From Pleurostoma richardsiae (taxonomy: Eukaryota; Ascomycota; Sordariomycetes; Calosphaeriales; Pleurostomataceae), in NCBI GenBank assembly GCA_030052745.1, contig JANBVO010000021.1, forward strand, positions 496,001 to 560,000: a stretch of 64,000 nt of DNA. The letters are read 5' to 3'. Made by a program: the position numbers and the translations under genes. Shown here piece after piece: positions 39,366 to 49,420 of the stretch (its first letter is position 1; every line of letters starts with the position of its first letter). The notes beneath the pieces are model-generated. The model saw nothing but the letters and a program-made list of their open reading frames with translations, ran no database searches and had not been told where the DNA came from.

Positions 39366-40606
39366 TCATACATGCCCGGCCGCCTCCGCCGTTGCAAGCA
39401 GCCTCGCCCGCCAGCTGTTACACACGTCTTCGAATCCGGAGACCACGTCCCCGCACACGGCCGCGCACTCCCTCTTCTTCAGTCTCTCCCCCCAGTTGCC
39501 CCGCGCCAACCACCGCTCTCCTTCATCGCGCAGCTCCTCGTCGTGCCGCATCTCGGCCACCAGCTCCTTGGCGCTCTTGAGCCGCCGCGCGGCCGTGTTG
39601 GTGGTCTGCCGCGACATGTGCAGCGTGTCGGACAGATAGTTGAGGGTCTGGACCAAGTCGGATGTCAGAGCGTGCAGGCCGCTCAGAGACTGGTATGCGG
39701 CGGTCGACGGCCGAGGCATGGTGTCAGAGAGCGAGAGAAGCTCCGGGAGCAGCTCCTCGATCGTTTCGGGGTCAGGGCCTGCGACGAGCGGTGAGAACAG
39801 CGGGAAGGTGAGGTTGTGGAGTTGGCGGGTCTGGTGTGCGAGGTGCGTCGTGAGAGCGGCGTGGGCAGTGATCAACCTGTGATCTTGTCAGCTGGCAGAT
39901 CGCAGTTGGGACCAGTGCGGTATGCGACTTACCTTGTAGCGTTGCCCTCGACGCCGGCTTGCGAGCCCAAGTCTCGCAGGCCCTCCGTAACTCTGCCGAA
40001 CACCCCGTCGTTTGGTCCACCATTGGCTTCCGTGCCCCTCCGCGCCAGTGATTCTACAGCATCGATCTTGGCGACGAGACTAGGCGGCATCCCTGGTGAC
40101 TCCAAATCCGACTCAGACCCGTACTCGCTCCCGTCGTATTCGCTACCCGCCCTGCGATGCCCACGCCCATTCGGAGCCGGCAAACTCAAGCTCATGTTCT
40201 TGTCCCGCCCCGTTTTCGGGCTTGCCACATCGACGCCACTGTCGCGCGTTCCATCCTGCCTCTCCGGCCGGCTGTCACCTTCTCCGTCGCCCTCCTCGAG
40301 ATCCACACTTATGTCCGGGTTGCCGTTCTCGTAGTACTCGCCGTCCTCGGAGTCAGAGAATGCGTCGGCCAACTCGTCCGCTAGATTGCCTAGGCCTCCT
40401 CCCCCATCGCCGCCGCCGCCGCCGCTGAACATACTGATGTCAACGCCGCTCGCGTCTCCGAAGCTGTTGCGAAGGGGCGTCGACGGGTCTTGCATCGATG
40501 ACCGCGACTGCCGGCGCTCCTGTGGCGAGTTGAAGACGCTGTTGCTCTGGTACTCGACGCTCGATGTGTTGCGGGAGTGCAACGGCGTCTCCGCGGTGTA
40601 GGCCAT
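39366..40606 (-). CDS. Conserved Pezizomycotina protein of unknown function, 394 aa
   Basis: Two exons, 40606-39933 and 39876-39366, separated by a 56-bp intron (GTAAGT ... CTGAC ... CAG) that joins an AG|G arginine codon. The ATG at 40606 (MAYTAETPLHSRNTS) is the first in frame; the codons before it do not include an ATG. Residues 1-90 are Ser-rich with a glycine run around ~70-80, then an acidic patch. The part from ~190 on (LVAKIDAVESLARRG, GRVTEGLRDLGSQAGVEG, DLVQTLNYLSDTLHMSRQTT, RWLARGNWGERL) looks helical and well conserved in style. The ordered C-terminal half suggests a coiled-coil or helical-bundle subunit of a larger complex. I do not recognise a named family. No signal peptide or membrane segment is seen. 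Confidence 0.82.
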
Positions 40607-41514
40607 CGCGGGGGACACAGGCGGGAGACTCGGGCCACGAGATGGCCTTGAACGAGGAGTTGGTGGGGTATATCAGACTCCCGTGGCGCTCTTGATCCCG
40701 TAATATGTGGATTTGCGGCGGGCTTGATGAGTTGATCGCCGTCGAGTTTGTTTATGTGTCTTCGTCGCCCCTTTGTCTCGCCAGATGGGTCGTTGTCGGC
40801 GTGGTTACAGCCAGGATCCAGGGATGGGTTGGGTAACGGGGTCGCTATAATAACACGGGCACTTAATGGTGGAGGAGCCCAATAATATGTCGTCGTTAAC
40901 GTCAGGTATTATTATTGACAAAGACGTCCGGTTGAGAAAGTAAGCTGAGACCGCTGATGCTGCAATGAAGATGTCGACCGGTATCGAAATGGTCAAAGGA
41001 AAGTCAAGATAAGGTGTGCTGTCGTGTTGCATTACAGAGCCATGTTCCTCCTATTTGCTCTCCCATGCACGTAATTTCGAACGCGTCCAAGGTGTCAAGG
41101 AGCCCGCCGCAGAATAGAGGGTCCTGAGGTACGCAGCCACTATCTTGGGTCTGTGGTGTTCACACGCAAAACTGCTATGACCGCTGTACTACAACCGCGC
41201 AAAATCTCCGACCGGCGTCCATTTTATCTCAGTAGGCACTTTTTCTGTCTGCCCTCGGTACCTCGAAGACTTATAGACGGTCTCCAGCTGCCTGTAGATC
41301 ATATCTACCTCCTGCAGCCACAGAAGAGGGCCTGCTAGCAGGCATATCGGAGCGTTAAGGAGCTCCGTCCAGGATTCTTCAAGGAGACTGGATCTCGCTC
41401 ACTCCGCTCGTCTCTGACTGGAGCTGCTTCAGCGAGCTCCAAACGTGGCATTTATTGCTTGTGCTACCCCAACCAAGGCAGCTTGCCACAAAAAGATAGA
41501 GGCAAAGGGGAAAC
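40607..41514. other. Divergent intergenic region (promoters of the 394-aa protein and NAA20)
   Basis: This 0.9-kb region lies between two divergently transcribed genes. No ORF or RNA gene is supported. It should hold both promoters and leaders. Confidence 0.5.
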
Positions 41515-42158
41515 ATGGCAAATTTCCGGCGCTTCAGGCCCGACGATCTCAACAAGCTCTCCAAGTGCAATCTCGACCCGTTCACGGAGACGTATGAGCT
41601 GGGATTCTACCTGCAGTACTACGCAAAATGGCCCTCACTCTTCCAGGTCGCTGAGGACCAGGACGGCAATATCATCGGCTACAGTGAGTGGCCGCTCGTC
41701 CCCACCCCCATGCAGTTGCGTGTCTCCCCTGTGCTGACCCTGTCTTGCGCACAGTCATGGGCAAGCTGGAGTCTTCACCAGACGTCTACCAGTTCTCGGA
41801 GCACTACCTGCCCTGGCATGCCCACATCACGGCCGTGACGGTTGCGCCAGAGGCTCGGCGGCTGGGAATTGGCAAGCTGCTCACCCAGCAGCTGGAGGCC
41901 GCCGCCGATGCGGGCAACGCGTGGTTTGTCGACCTGTTCGTCAGAAAGTCGAACCACAAGGCCATCGCTTTCTATGAGAGCATGGGTTACAGTGTCTTCC
42001 GTGTGGTGAAGGACTACTATGGCGACAACTCCAGCGATCCCACTCTGTTGGGTGAAGACGCATACGACATGAGGAAGCCAATGAAGAGAGATGTCAAGCA
42101 CGAGCACATCAGAGCGGACGGGATGAAGCATGAAGTGAATCCGGAGGATGTATGGTGA
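41515..42158 (+). CDS. NAT3: NatB N-terminal acetyltransferase catalytic subunit, 190 aa
   Basis: Two exons, 41515-41683 and 41755-42158; the 71-bp intron (GTGAGT ... GCTGACC ... CAG) splits the Ile codon of GYIMGK. The protein matches human NAA20 and yeast Nat3 along its length: LDPFTETYELGFYLQYYAKWP near the N-terminus, HITAVTVAPEARRLGIGKLL carrying the acetyl-CoA-binding RRLGIG loop at residues ~93-98, WFVDLFVRKSN, FYESMGYSVFRVVKDYY, and EDAYDMRKPMKRD. NatB, with the auxiliary subunit Mdm20/NAA25 on ribosomes, acetylates nascent proteins starting Met-Asp, Met-Glu, Met-Asn or Met-Gln. A ~10-residue insertion before WHAHIT relative to human is usual for fungal homologues as I recall them. 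The length fits the family. It converges with the SDR gene, 183 bp apart. Confidence 0.95.
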
Positions 42159-42341
42159 GCGAGCCGTGGCCCGGGAAGACTAAAGCAGCGCCAACTCCAT
42201 GACACTCTACGACACCCTATATGCTACCTGTTTGAAGCCAACACGTCGACCTCGCCCGGGGGGGGGACAGAAACTTCATCGCCATTTATATGTCCCCCCT
42301 CCGTCTCTGTGCCCCTCAGCTGCCGAGAGGGAACGACCCGC

Positions 42342-43173
42342 TCAGGTCCAAGCTCCATCAACAGAATAAACGCTACCGCTCACAAATGTGCTCTCGGGGC
42401 CTAGGAGAAATGCGATAACGTTACCCGTCTCCTCGGCTGAGCCCTGTCTCTGGAAGGCGCTCGGGTCATCAAACGGCGCGTCTGCCGGTCGGCCGGACGA
42501 ATCCCAGTGCTTCTGCATGAGTGGCGTGTAGATGGCGCCGGGGGCCACGGCGTTTACACGGATCTCGCGTGCTCCGACCTCCTGGGCCGCCGACCTCGTT
42601 AGACCGATTACTCCATGTTTGCTTGCGTCATACGCAGCGTGCTTCGCGAACCCTGAGGGAGCTGCATGTCAGCCGAGCGCACATACTGCTCTGCAGAACC
42701 CCTGATCACCCGCAGAGAGGCTACATACCCTTTAGACCGTGAATAGAAGTGACGTTCACGATGGATCCTCCGTCGACTACTTTGCGCAGCTCTGCCCGTA
42801 GACAGTACATCATCCCCGTGAGGTTGACCGAGATAATCCTCTGCCACTCCTCGTCCTCGAGCTCAGTGACCGGGGTCTTCCCGTGACATTTACCGATGAT
42901 GCCAGCCACGTTTGCCGCCCCGTCCAGCCGGCCAAACTTGCCCACAATGCCGTCTATCCACGAGTCGACCTCCTCTCTCTTCGACACGTCCACCTTGGTG
43001 ATGCTGAATGGTAGGTTCTGGGAGGAGAAGTACGCTTCCGCCTCCTCCAAGGCCATCTGGTCGACATCGGCCAGGCAGACGGTGGCGCCACGCTTCGATA
43101 TTGTCTTTGCGGTCGCCAGGCCAATACCACTGGCGCCGCCTGTGATGGCGAAGACCTTTCCTTCTAGAGACAT
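42342..43173 (-). CDS. Short-chain dehydrogenase/reductase, 251 aa
   Basis: Two exons, 43173-42729 and 42652-42342, with a 76-bp intron (GTATGT ... GCTGAC ... CAG) joining a glycine codon. It is a classical SDR: the Rossmann dinucleotide loop TGGASGIG at residues 11-18, an acidic LADVD at the end of beta-2 (suggesting NAD(H) preference), NVAG near 90 in place of the common NNAG, catalytic S143 and Y156-D-A-S-K160 with the usual 13-residue spacing, and a C-terminal GSVYSVDGAWT typical of the family. It is soluble with no signal peptide. The nearest neighbours (NAA20, glutaminase) give no pathway clue, so the substrate is unknown. Gene and fold are secure, specific function is not. Confidence 0.92.
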
Positions 43174-44672
43174 CTTCGATTGATATTACGTTGATGTTGG
43201 CCAGGGGTTCCGTGCACTCGTACCAGATCGGGTGGGGGAGGCCAGTCCTATATAGTCCAACAGTGCGGCGTAAGGGGATCACAACACCTCAGGCGCCGGC
43301 ATGACAGCAGGCTAGCAATGACCGGGCCATGGCTTTATCTTTATTTCCGTCTCCGCAGTGCAACCTACCGAGTCTACCAACATGCGAACCAAACTTCGAG
43401 ACTGCGAGACTAGAAAAGACAATTCACGGGCGAAGAACGACTGGCTCTCGCGACTGAGCTTATCACCGTTCCGGGCAAGGATCGGAGCTGGCCGGCAGCG
43501 TGACGACGAACGCCGAGCGAAGCTGCGTGCCACACTTAGCAGCATCAGTTTCTATCGGCCGCAGGCCGATCACGAGCCTCAATTGGCCTATGCGCCTGCT
43601 GCTCAACAGTCCAGACATTTCCACCCCACGACGGGAAGAAGATGTGCGCAAGTCAAGTTCCGTCGGCTTCAACAGCTCCACACTCGCCTGCCGGACGGCC
43701 AGAGCGGGGCACGGGGCTGCGGCGCTCGTGCAGTGCTGTGCCGATGGAGCATCTGGTCGGCGATTAGTGTCGACATGGGGCAAGAAGGTTAATTATGGAC
43801 TTTACTGAACACGGTCCCGCGATCAACAGTACGGATTTAGAGCACATGGGCGAGGTGCTGCAAGACATCAAAACGCCGTCGGGACGAGCTGTTCGGATAC
43901 GGCACCACGATTGCGGGGCGAACCCCACACTCCACCATGAGTCCCTTCGGCTCTGTGTCTCTAAAGTATCCGTACTGTATCCGTACTCTACTCCGTACCT
44001 AAGGACGCACTCACCTTGCCTTATATATGACAAGGAGCCCTTAAGAAGGGTTTCCTGGCGATGTAGACTTCTTAAACCGACGTTGGCACTCGAGATGCGA
44101 GAAGAGAAGTCATTGAACTGCTCCTTTCGTCGCCAGTTGTCTGTCCGTATGAGCACCTGATACGGCACATTCCAGCCCACTGCGGGGTTGCGTGGACTCG
44201 AAGATCCCGGAACTGCGGCATGACTGGCTGTTGCGGTTCCTGCCAGACCCATGACCGCGTTTCCTGGATTTCCAGGGGCAGCTTCTGGTGTTGATCCGCC
44301 GTCGTCATCCCACCGAAGCTCTCGTTTGCCAGACGTGCCTCTTATGTAAGTCGGGGGAACCTTGAGCTCCCCTCCAACACTCCTTTGTCTCCTCTTTGCC
44401 TGACAAGCCGACGTTTCTTCCGCCAACCTCCTACCATTAGCGATATCCAGCGCATCTCTTCCGTGTTCTATTTGATTTTCCCTCTTTGTACCGCTGCCGG
44501 CCAACGACAGGAGCATTTTCAATTTCGAGGCTCGTACAGAAGGTTGTTCAAAACCACCTGAAACGACGCAGCATTTTCCCACTCTTGTTGCGTCATCGCA
44601 TCTATTTGTCGCTGTTGATACTTGATGAGTCTCTAAGAGGAACACAAACTTAACTTTGGGAATCTGCGCAAG
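43174..44672. other. Divergent intergenic region between the SDR and glutaminase genes
   Basis: It should contain both promoters. An 11-bp perfect tandem repeat (GTATCCGTACT twice, 43966-43987) is followed by a partial third copy, and a TTATATATGA element lies at 44021-44030. The minus strand is stop-free for 294 codons (44645-43764), but the frame begins with GTG, its first ATG is ~45 codons in, and it resembles no family. It is reported as a finding rather than a gene. Confidence 0.5.
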
Positions 44673-47372
44673 ATGCGGTTGAGTCTCCTAGCGCAGGCCG
44701 CTCTGGCGAGCGCCTCATCCTTAACACCAGGCGTCCTCCCCTTGATCGTGCGCAACCCGTATCTCAGCACCTGGTTGCAAGGAGCCCGCGATGAGCCCTG
44801 GGGGAGATGGCCCATGTTCTGGACTGGTGGAAGCGTAAGTTGCCGTTTGCCCGCCTCGTCCCAATGCTGGAAGCCCTTCCGAGCCGCAAATTGGCTGAGA
44901 TGGTTCAATGGGCACGCCCAACGGCCTCAGAGACAGTTGCACGGTCCCCGATATTGACATATTGATAGCTTGGCTTCTCGGTGATGGCATCGGTGCCAGA
45001 CAGTGGAAAAGTGTATCCCCTTCTTGGCCGTCCTCATGATTCTCTCCCGCGTGAATACAATGTCACCTTCCCCGAGTACCTCGGGGCCACTTTTGATGCG
45101 TCCACCACGAACTTGACGTACCTGATCGCTGCTCCAGCGACCGGGGAGGAGCCCTTGACACTAACACTCTCCTTCCTCTCCCCCATCACTCCGACCTCAA
45201 CGCTTAGACAATCTCTCCCTGCTGGATATTTGACCGTCTACGTCGAGGGCTCCTTCGATTTGCATCTGTACATCGACGTGAACGGCGAATGGGTCAGTGG
45301 CAATAGAGACAACCAGATCAAATGGGAGCTGAGGCAGCCAGTAAATGCTGAAGCTACAGCTGCCCATATTAAGACGTGGAAGGTCTCCCGCAGTACCGAG
45401 CAGCTCTTCACCGAATTCGCAGACCGCGCCGAGTGGGGGACTTTGCACTTCTCAGCACCAGCCGACGTCCACCACCAATGCGGTACTTCTGCGGTCTTGC
45501 GTCAGCATTTCTCCCAGAAAGGTCGCCTGGAGAACCAAGTGGACGGGGCTTTCCGCAAGATCATGCAGGAGGAGCCGGTCTTTGCCTTCTCCAAATCATT
45601 CAAACTCGGTCGGTCCGCAAACTCAACGGCAGGCAGCCCCAAAGATAGTGTCCTGTTCACGTTCGCACTGGTCCAGGATCCGGTGGTACAGTTCGCTGCT
45701 GCTAGAGGACTGACTTATATGAGACCCTTCTGGGCCACCTACTTCCCCACCGCGGACGCCATGATCGAGTATCACTACAATGACTTTGAGACCGCGGATC
45801 TCTTGGCTAGGAACTACTCCGATCAGCTTGCGCTAGACGCCTACGCATCCGGATCACAGGAATATCAAGACATCGCGACCCTGTCCGCCCGGCAGGTTCT
45901 CGGTGCCACGCAATTCTCGGGCACACCGGACGACCCTATCTTGTTCTTGAAGGAGATTTCTTCGAACGGAAATTTCCAGACCGTTGACGTTATCTTCCCT
46001 GCCTTCCCCTTCTTCCTGTACACCAACCCTCGATGGCTTGCGAACCTCCTCGAGCCGCTTCTCGAACACCAATTGAGCGGTCAGTATCCAAACCAGTATA
46101 GTATGCACGATCTCGGTTACCACTTTCCGAACGCGACGGGGCATGCCGACGGCCGCGACGAGTATATGCCAGTGGAGGAGTGCGGTGACATGCTCATAAT
46201 GGGACTTGCTCTGGTTAATGCACTCAAGTATGACACACAGCCAGCCTTTGCTGCCACACCACTAGACAGCACACAAAAGCTTAACACCCGAATGATACCA
46301 ACCATTGACGAATTTGGCATGGATCGCGCGTGGGGCACGAACGATGAAGTGCACAGTCAAGGCGAAAAGCAAGCTGCAAAATGGGTGGAGAAGTCGTACA
46401 CGCTCTGGAAGCAATGGACAGGCTACCTCGTCCGGGAGTCGCTCATCCCGGCAAACCAGCTATGCACAGATGACTTCGCCGGGTGGCTGGCGAATAACAC
46501 CAATCTCGCACTCAAGGGCATAATTGGCATCCGAGCTATGAGTGAGATCGCCGAGATCGTTGGCGAGAAGGAGGAGGCACAGAAGTACCGCGACATATCA
46601 GATGACTACATCGAGAAGTGGCAGGGGTACGGCATTTCCCGCGATCAGACACACGCCAAGCTCGCGTATACTTGGTACGGCTCTTGGACGACACTGTATA
46701 ACCTCTACGCCGACTCGCTTCTCTGCTTCCACCTCCCGGATGAAGCTGCTCCAGGCTCCTTAGGCAACTCGGCGAAGTGGTGGAAGGGAGGTATCCCGCA
46801 AGACCCGTTGGGAGATGGCCACCACTCGAAGTCACCGTTTGTCCCGGATAAGATCTACAAGATGGAAAGCGACTGGTATCACGCGGTCATCCAGAAGTAC
46901 GGGCTGCCGCTGGACAGCCGGCACCTGTACACCAAGAGCGACTGGGAGTTCTTTGCGGCAGCGGTGACGAGCAAGAAGACGAGGACTGAGATACTCACCA
47001 CCGTCGCGAAGTGGGTGAACGAGACCAAGATAGGTATGACTCGAACGCTCTCCCTCCTCTTCCAAGGTGTAGTTACTGATGCAAGCCCTGGCAGATCGCC
47101 CGCTTTCGGACCTATACGAGACTGAAGACGGAGGGTTCCCTGGCGGACTCCGCTTCATGGCGAGGCCGGTGGTGGGAGGTCACTTTGCCTTCCTGGCTCT
47201 CGAGCGAGCTTGTGGTGGCAGGGCCACTGAGGCACTCAAGTTTCTTGACGAGGAAGAGCCCAGGGAGATCGATGTCGAGGCCTCGCTTGAAGCTGATGTG
47301 CGTGGGCATGGTTCTCTGGGAAGGGACGGCTGGGACACACCAGACGAGCAGGCTGGGATGGGAGAACTGTGA
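44673..47372 (+). CDS. gtaA: Secreted glutaminase, GtaA type, 834 aa
   Basis: Exons 44673-44834, 44969-47033 and 47095-47372, with introns of 134 and 61 bp; all phases agree. MRLSLLAQAALASASS is a signal peptide. The order of blocks matches Aspergillus GtaA (DUF4964/DUF5127/DUF4965/DUF1793): LIVRNPYLSTWL near the mature N-terminus, SVMASVPDSGKVYPLLGRP, SLPAGYLTVYVEG, LYIDVNGEWVSG, then the (alpha/alpha) part with FPAFPFFLYTNP, MHDLGYHFPNATGH, EYMPVEECGDMLIM, YTWYGSWTTLYNLYAD and MARPVVGGHFAFLALERAC near the end. Known members hydrolyse glutamine, and often theanine, to glutamate and ammonia outside the cell. At least seven N-glycosylation sequons (NVT, NLT, NST, NYS, NAT, NNT, NET) fit secretion. 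The protein is ~140 residues longer than the Aspergillus oryzae enzyme, with a charged tail after the last conserved block. Substrate specificity is inferred. Confidence 0.9.
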
Positions 47373-48196
47373 GGAGGAGTACGAGAAGCCCGGGACTGAT
47401 GTACTGTAAAACTAGGTAGTCATTTGGAGGCTTTGGGTTATCAACGGCTTTCGCTTTGTGCAAGGTGTTCTTTGATATTGTTGCCAGGAACCAAGGAAAC
47501 GGAGAAATCAACGACTATGACGTGAACAAGATTACATCCATACTAACACCCTTGATGTGTTTACGAGGCCAAAGATGTTGCTATGGGGGTACACCTGTTA
47601 GTCAGCGGCACAACTAGTTTTTTGATTATGCGGTGTTCCCAAAAGGGAATAGCCCGGGCACATTAAGTGCTGCTCCGGAGTCCGAACGTACCTGCCCCCG
47701 GGGGGTAGGTACGTTGGTACAACCCCGAATGGAGGATGTCTTAAAGAAGATTAGCCTTTCGCTTAGCTCATGGCTGACCGCGCTAAGGGACGCGCAGCCT
47801 TCCCTTGGAAAAAACCAGAGAGCCAAGAGGCCCATCGCATTTCCTCCTCTCCACGAAGAAGGCTTGCGCACTTGATTTCTGCTCTCCGCACCACAACCGC
47901 CTTCCTCTCCTCCATCTGTCGGGAATCGCATCAAGTAAAAGGAGCAGCTCGGCATCGACCTCAGATACTCATCTGCGTCTTCCCGAGTGCTTTCTGAGTC
48001 TCGCCGCCTTTTCGCCTTTTCTCTCAACCTTTCGCATCCCTTGTTTTGTCCCCGGATTCGCCTCCTCTCTACACGTCAAGCTTGCGGCTCGACCTCCTAC
48101 GTCTGACCTCGCCAGCCTTGCCGCATCTCCATCACACACACAAACATCTCTTTCCCGCACACCAATTCTCTCTTCTAGTAATACATATCAAGCACG
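47373..48196. other. Intergenic region with promoter and CT-rich leader of the Tra2-like gene
   Basis: No gene. An imperfect 25-bp palindrome with GTACCT/AGGTAC ends and a C5/G6 centre lies at 47688-47712. From ~47890 to 48180 the + strand is C/T-rich, a usual leader signature for a highly expressed gene. The upstream side holds the glutaminase 3' region. Confidence 0.55.
47688..47712. promoter_or_regulatory. 25-bp imperfect palindrome in the promoter of the Tra2-like gene
   Basis: The arms GTACCTGCCCCC and GGGGGGTAGGTAC are complementary apart from one inserted base and one mismatch. It lies about 490 bp before the start codon. A regulatory role is only inferred from position and symmetry. 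Confidence 0.4.
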
Positions 48197-49420
48197 ATGG
48201 CGACTACTTCTATGGATTACGAGAACGCCAACGGCGATCGCTTCGACGGTTAGTCTCCTTCCTGGCGTCATCGCCATCGCGACTGCCATTGCTGTCAGGT
48301 TTGCCTCACCCTAACAATCAGCTGACGCATTCATTTTCATCTACAGAAGAGCCTTCCCGTTACGAGCGTGATAACCGTAGCGCTTCGCCTCGCGGTGATA
48401 ACGGCAACGATAGCACCCGTCGTCGCTCCGCCTCGCCGGCTGGCAACGGTGATCAGTATGTTGTGCTCCGCGCTACCGTCACCACTCGACACTGACCAAA
48501 TCCAAAAGCAGCGGCCCTAAGGATGAGCCGAGCAATCGCGATGAGGATGGTACTGTCAACCCTGGATCCAACCTTTTTGTCACTGGCATCCATCCTCGTC
48601 TCACGGAGGATGAGGTTGCCCGTCTTTTCGAGAAGTACGGCGAGGTTGAGAAGTGCCAGATCATGCGTGATCCTCATACCAAGGAGTCCCGTGGCTTCGG
48701 TTTCGTCAAGATGGTCACTTCCGACCAAGCCGACGCTGCTAAGGAGGGTCTCCAGGGTGAGCAGATTGAGGGCCGCACTTTGAGCATCGAGAAGGCTCGC
48801 CGCGCTCGTCCGCGCACGCCTACTCCTGGCAAGTATTTTGGTCCTCCCAAGCGTGGTAAGTTCACCTTCCGATTTCTTGTTGATCGCAACCGTTTAACCA
48901 TTCAGCAGAGGGTGGTGAACGCGGTGGTCGTGGTGGTCGCTTCGGAGATCGCTTTGATGATAGACGCCGTGGTGGATATGGCGGTGGTGGCTACGGCGGC
49001 GGCTACGGCGGCCGGTCTGACGACCCTTACCGCTACCGTGGTTACGATCGCCGTTACGAGGACCGCGGTGGTGACCGCGGCTATGATCGCGGCTATGAGC
49101 GTGGCGGAGGATATCGCGAGGATCGCGGCTACGATCGCGGCTCCCGTGACGACCGTGGTGGTTACGACCGCCGTGACCGTGACGACGGACGCGTTGACCG
49201 TTACGGCGGCGGAGGCGGAGGCGGCGGCAGAGATGACCGCGAGCGCTATGGAGGAGGCCGCGGCGGCGGTGACGACCGCCGTGGCGGAGGTTATGACCGC
49301 GAGCGCTACGACCGTGGAGATCGCGACGCTGCTCGGCCTCCCCGTGATACCGCCGCTCCCAGTGGTGGTTACAGCGACTCCGCTCCTCGGCAGGAGTCGT
49401 ACAGCGGCGGTATGGAGTAG
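48197..49420 (+). CDS. Tra2-like splicing regulator with RRM and RGG/DRG-rich tail, ~339 aa
   Basis: Exons 48197-48248, 48347-48455, 48512-48855 and 48906-49420. The first ~65 residues hold RSASPRG and RRRSASPAG, short RS-type elements. One RRM spans ~73-150 with RNP2 LFVTGI and RNP1 RGFGFVKM (R114-M121), followed by ARRARPRTPTPGKYFGPPK, the linker that marks transformer-2 family proteins. The tail has ~150 residues of Gly, Arg, Asp and Tyr (GGYGGGGYGGGYGGR, DRGYDRGYERGG), which suggests RNA binding and condensation. A nuclear mRNA-processing role follows from the family. Intron 2 ends AAGCAG and intron 3 ends CAGCAG, so each may splice at either AG and add or drop one residue. The model uses 48511 and 48905. 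Antisense frames over the tail are shadows of its codon bias. Confidence 0.9.
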
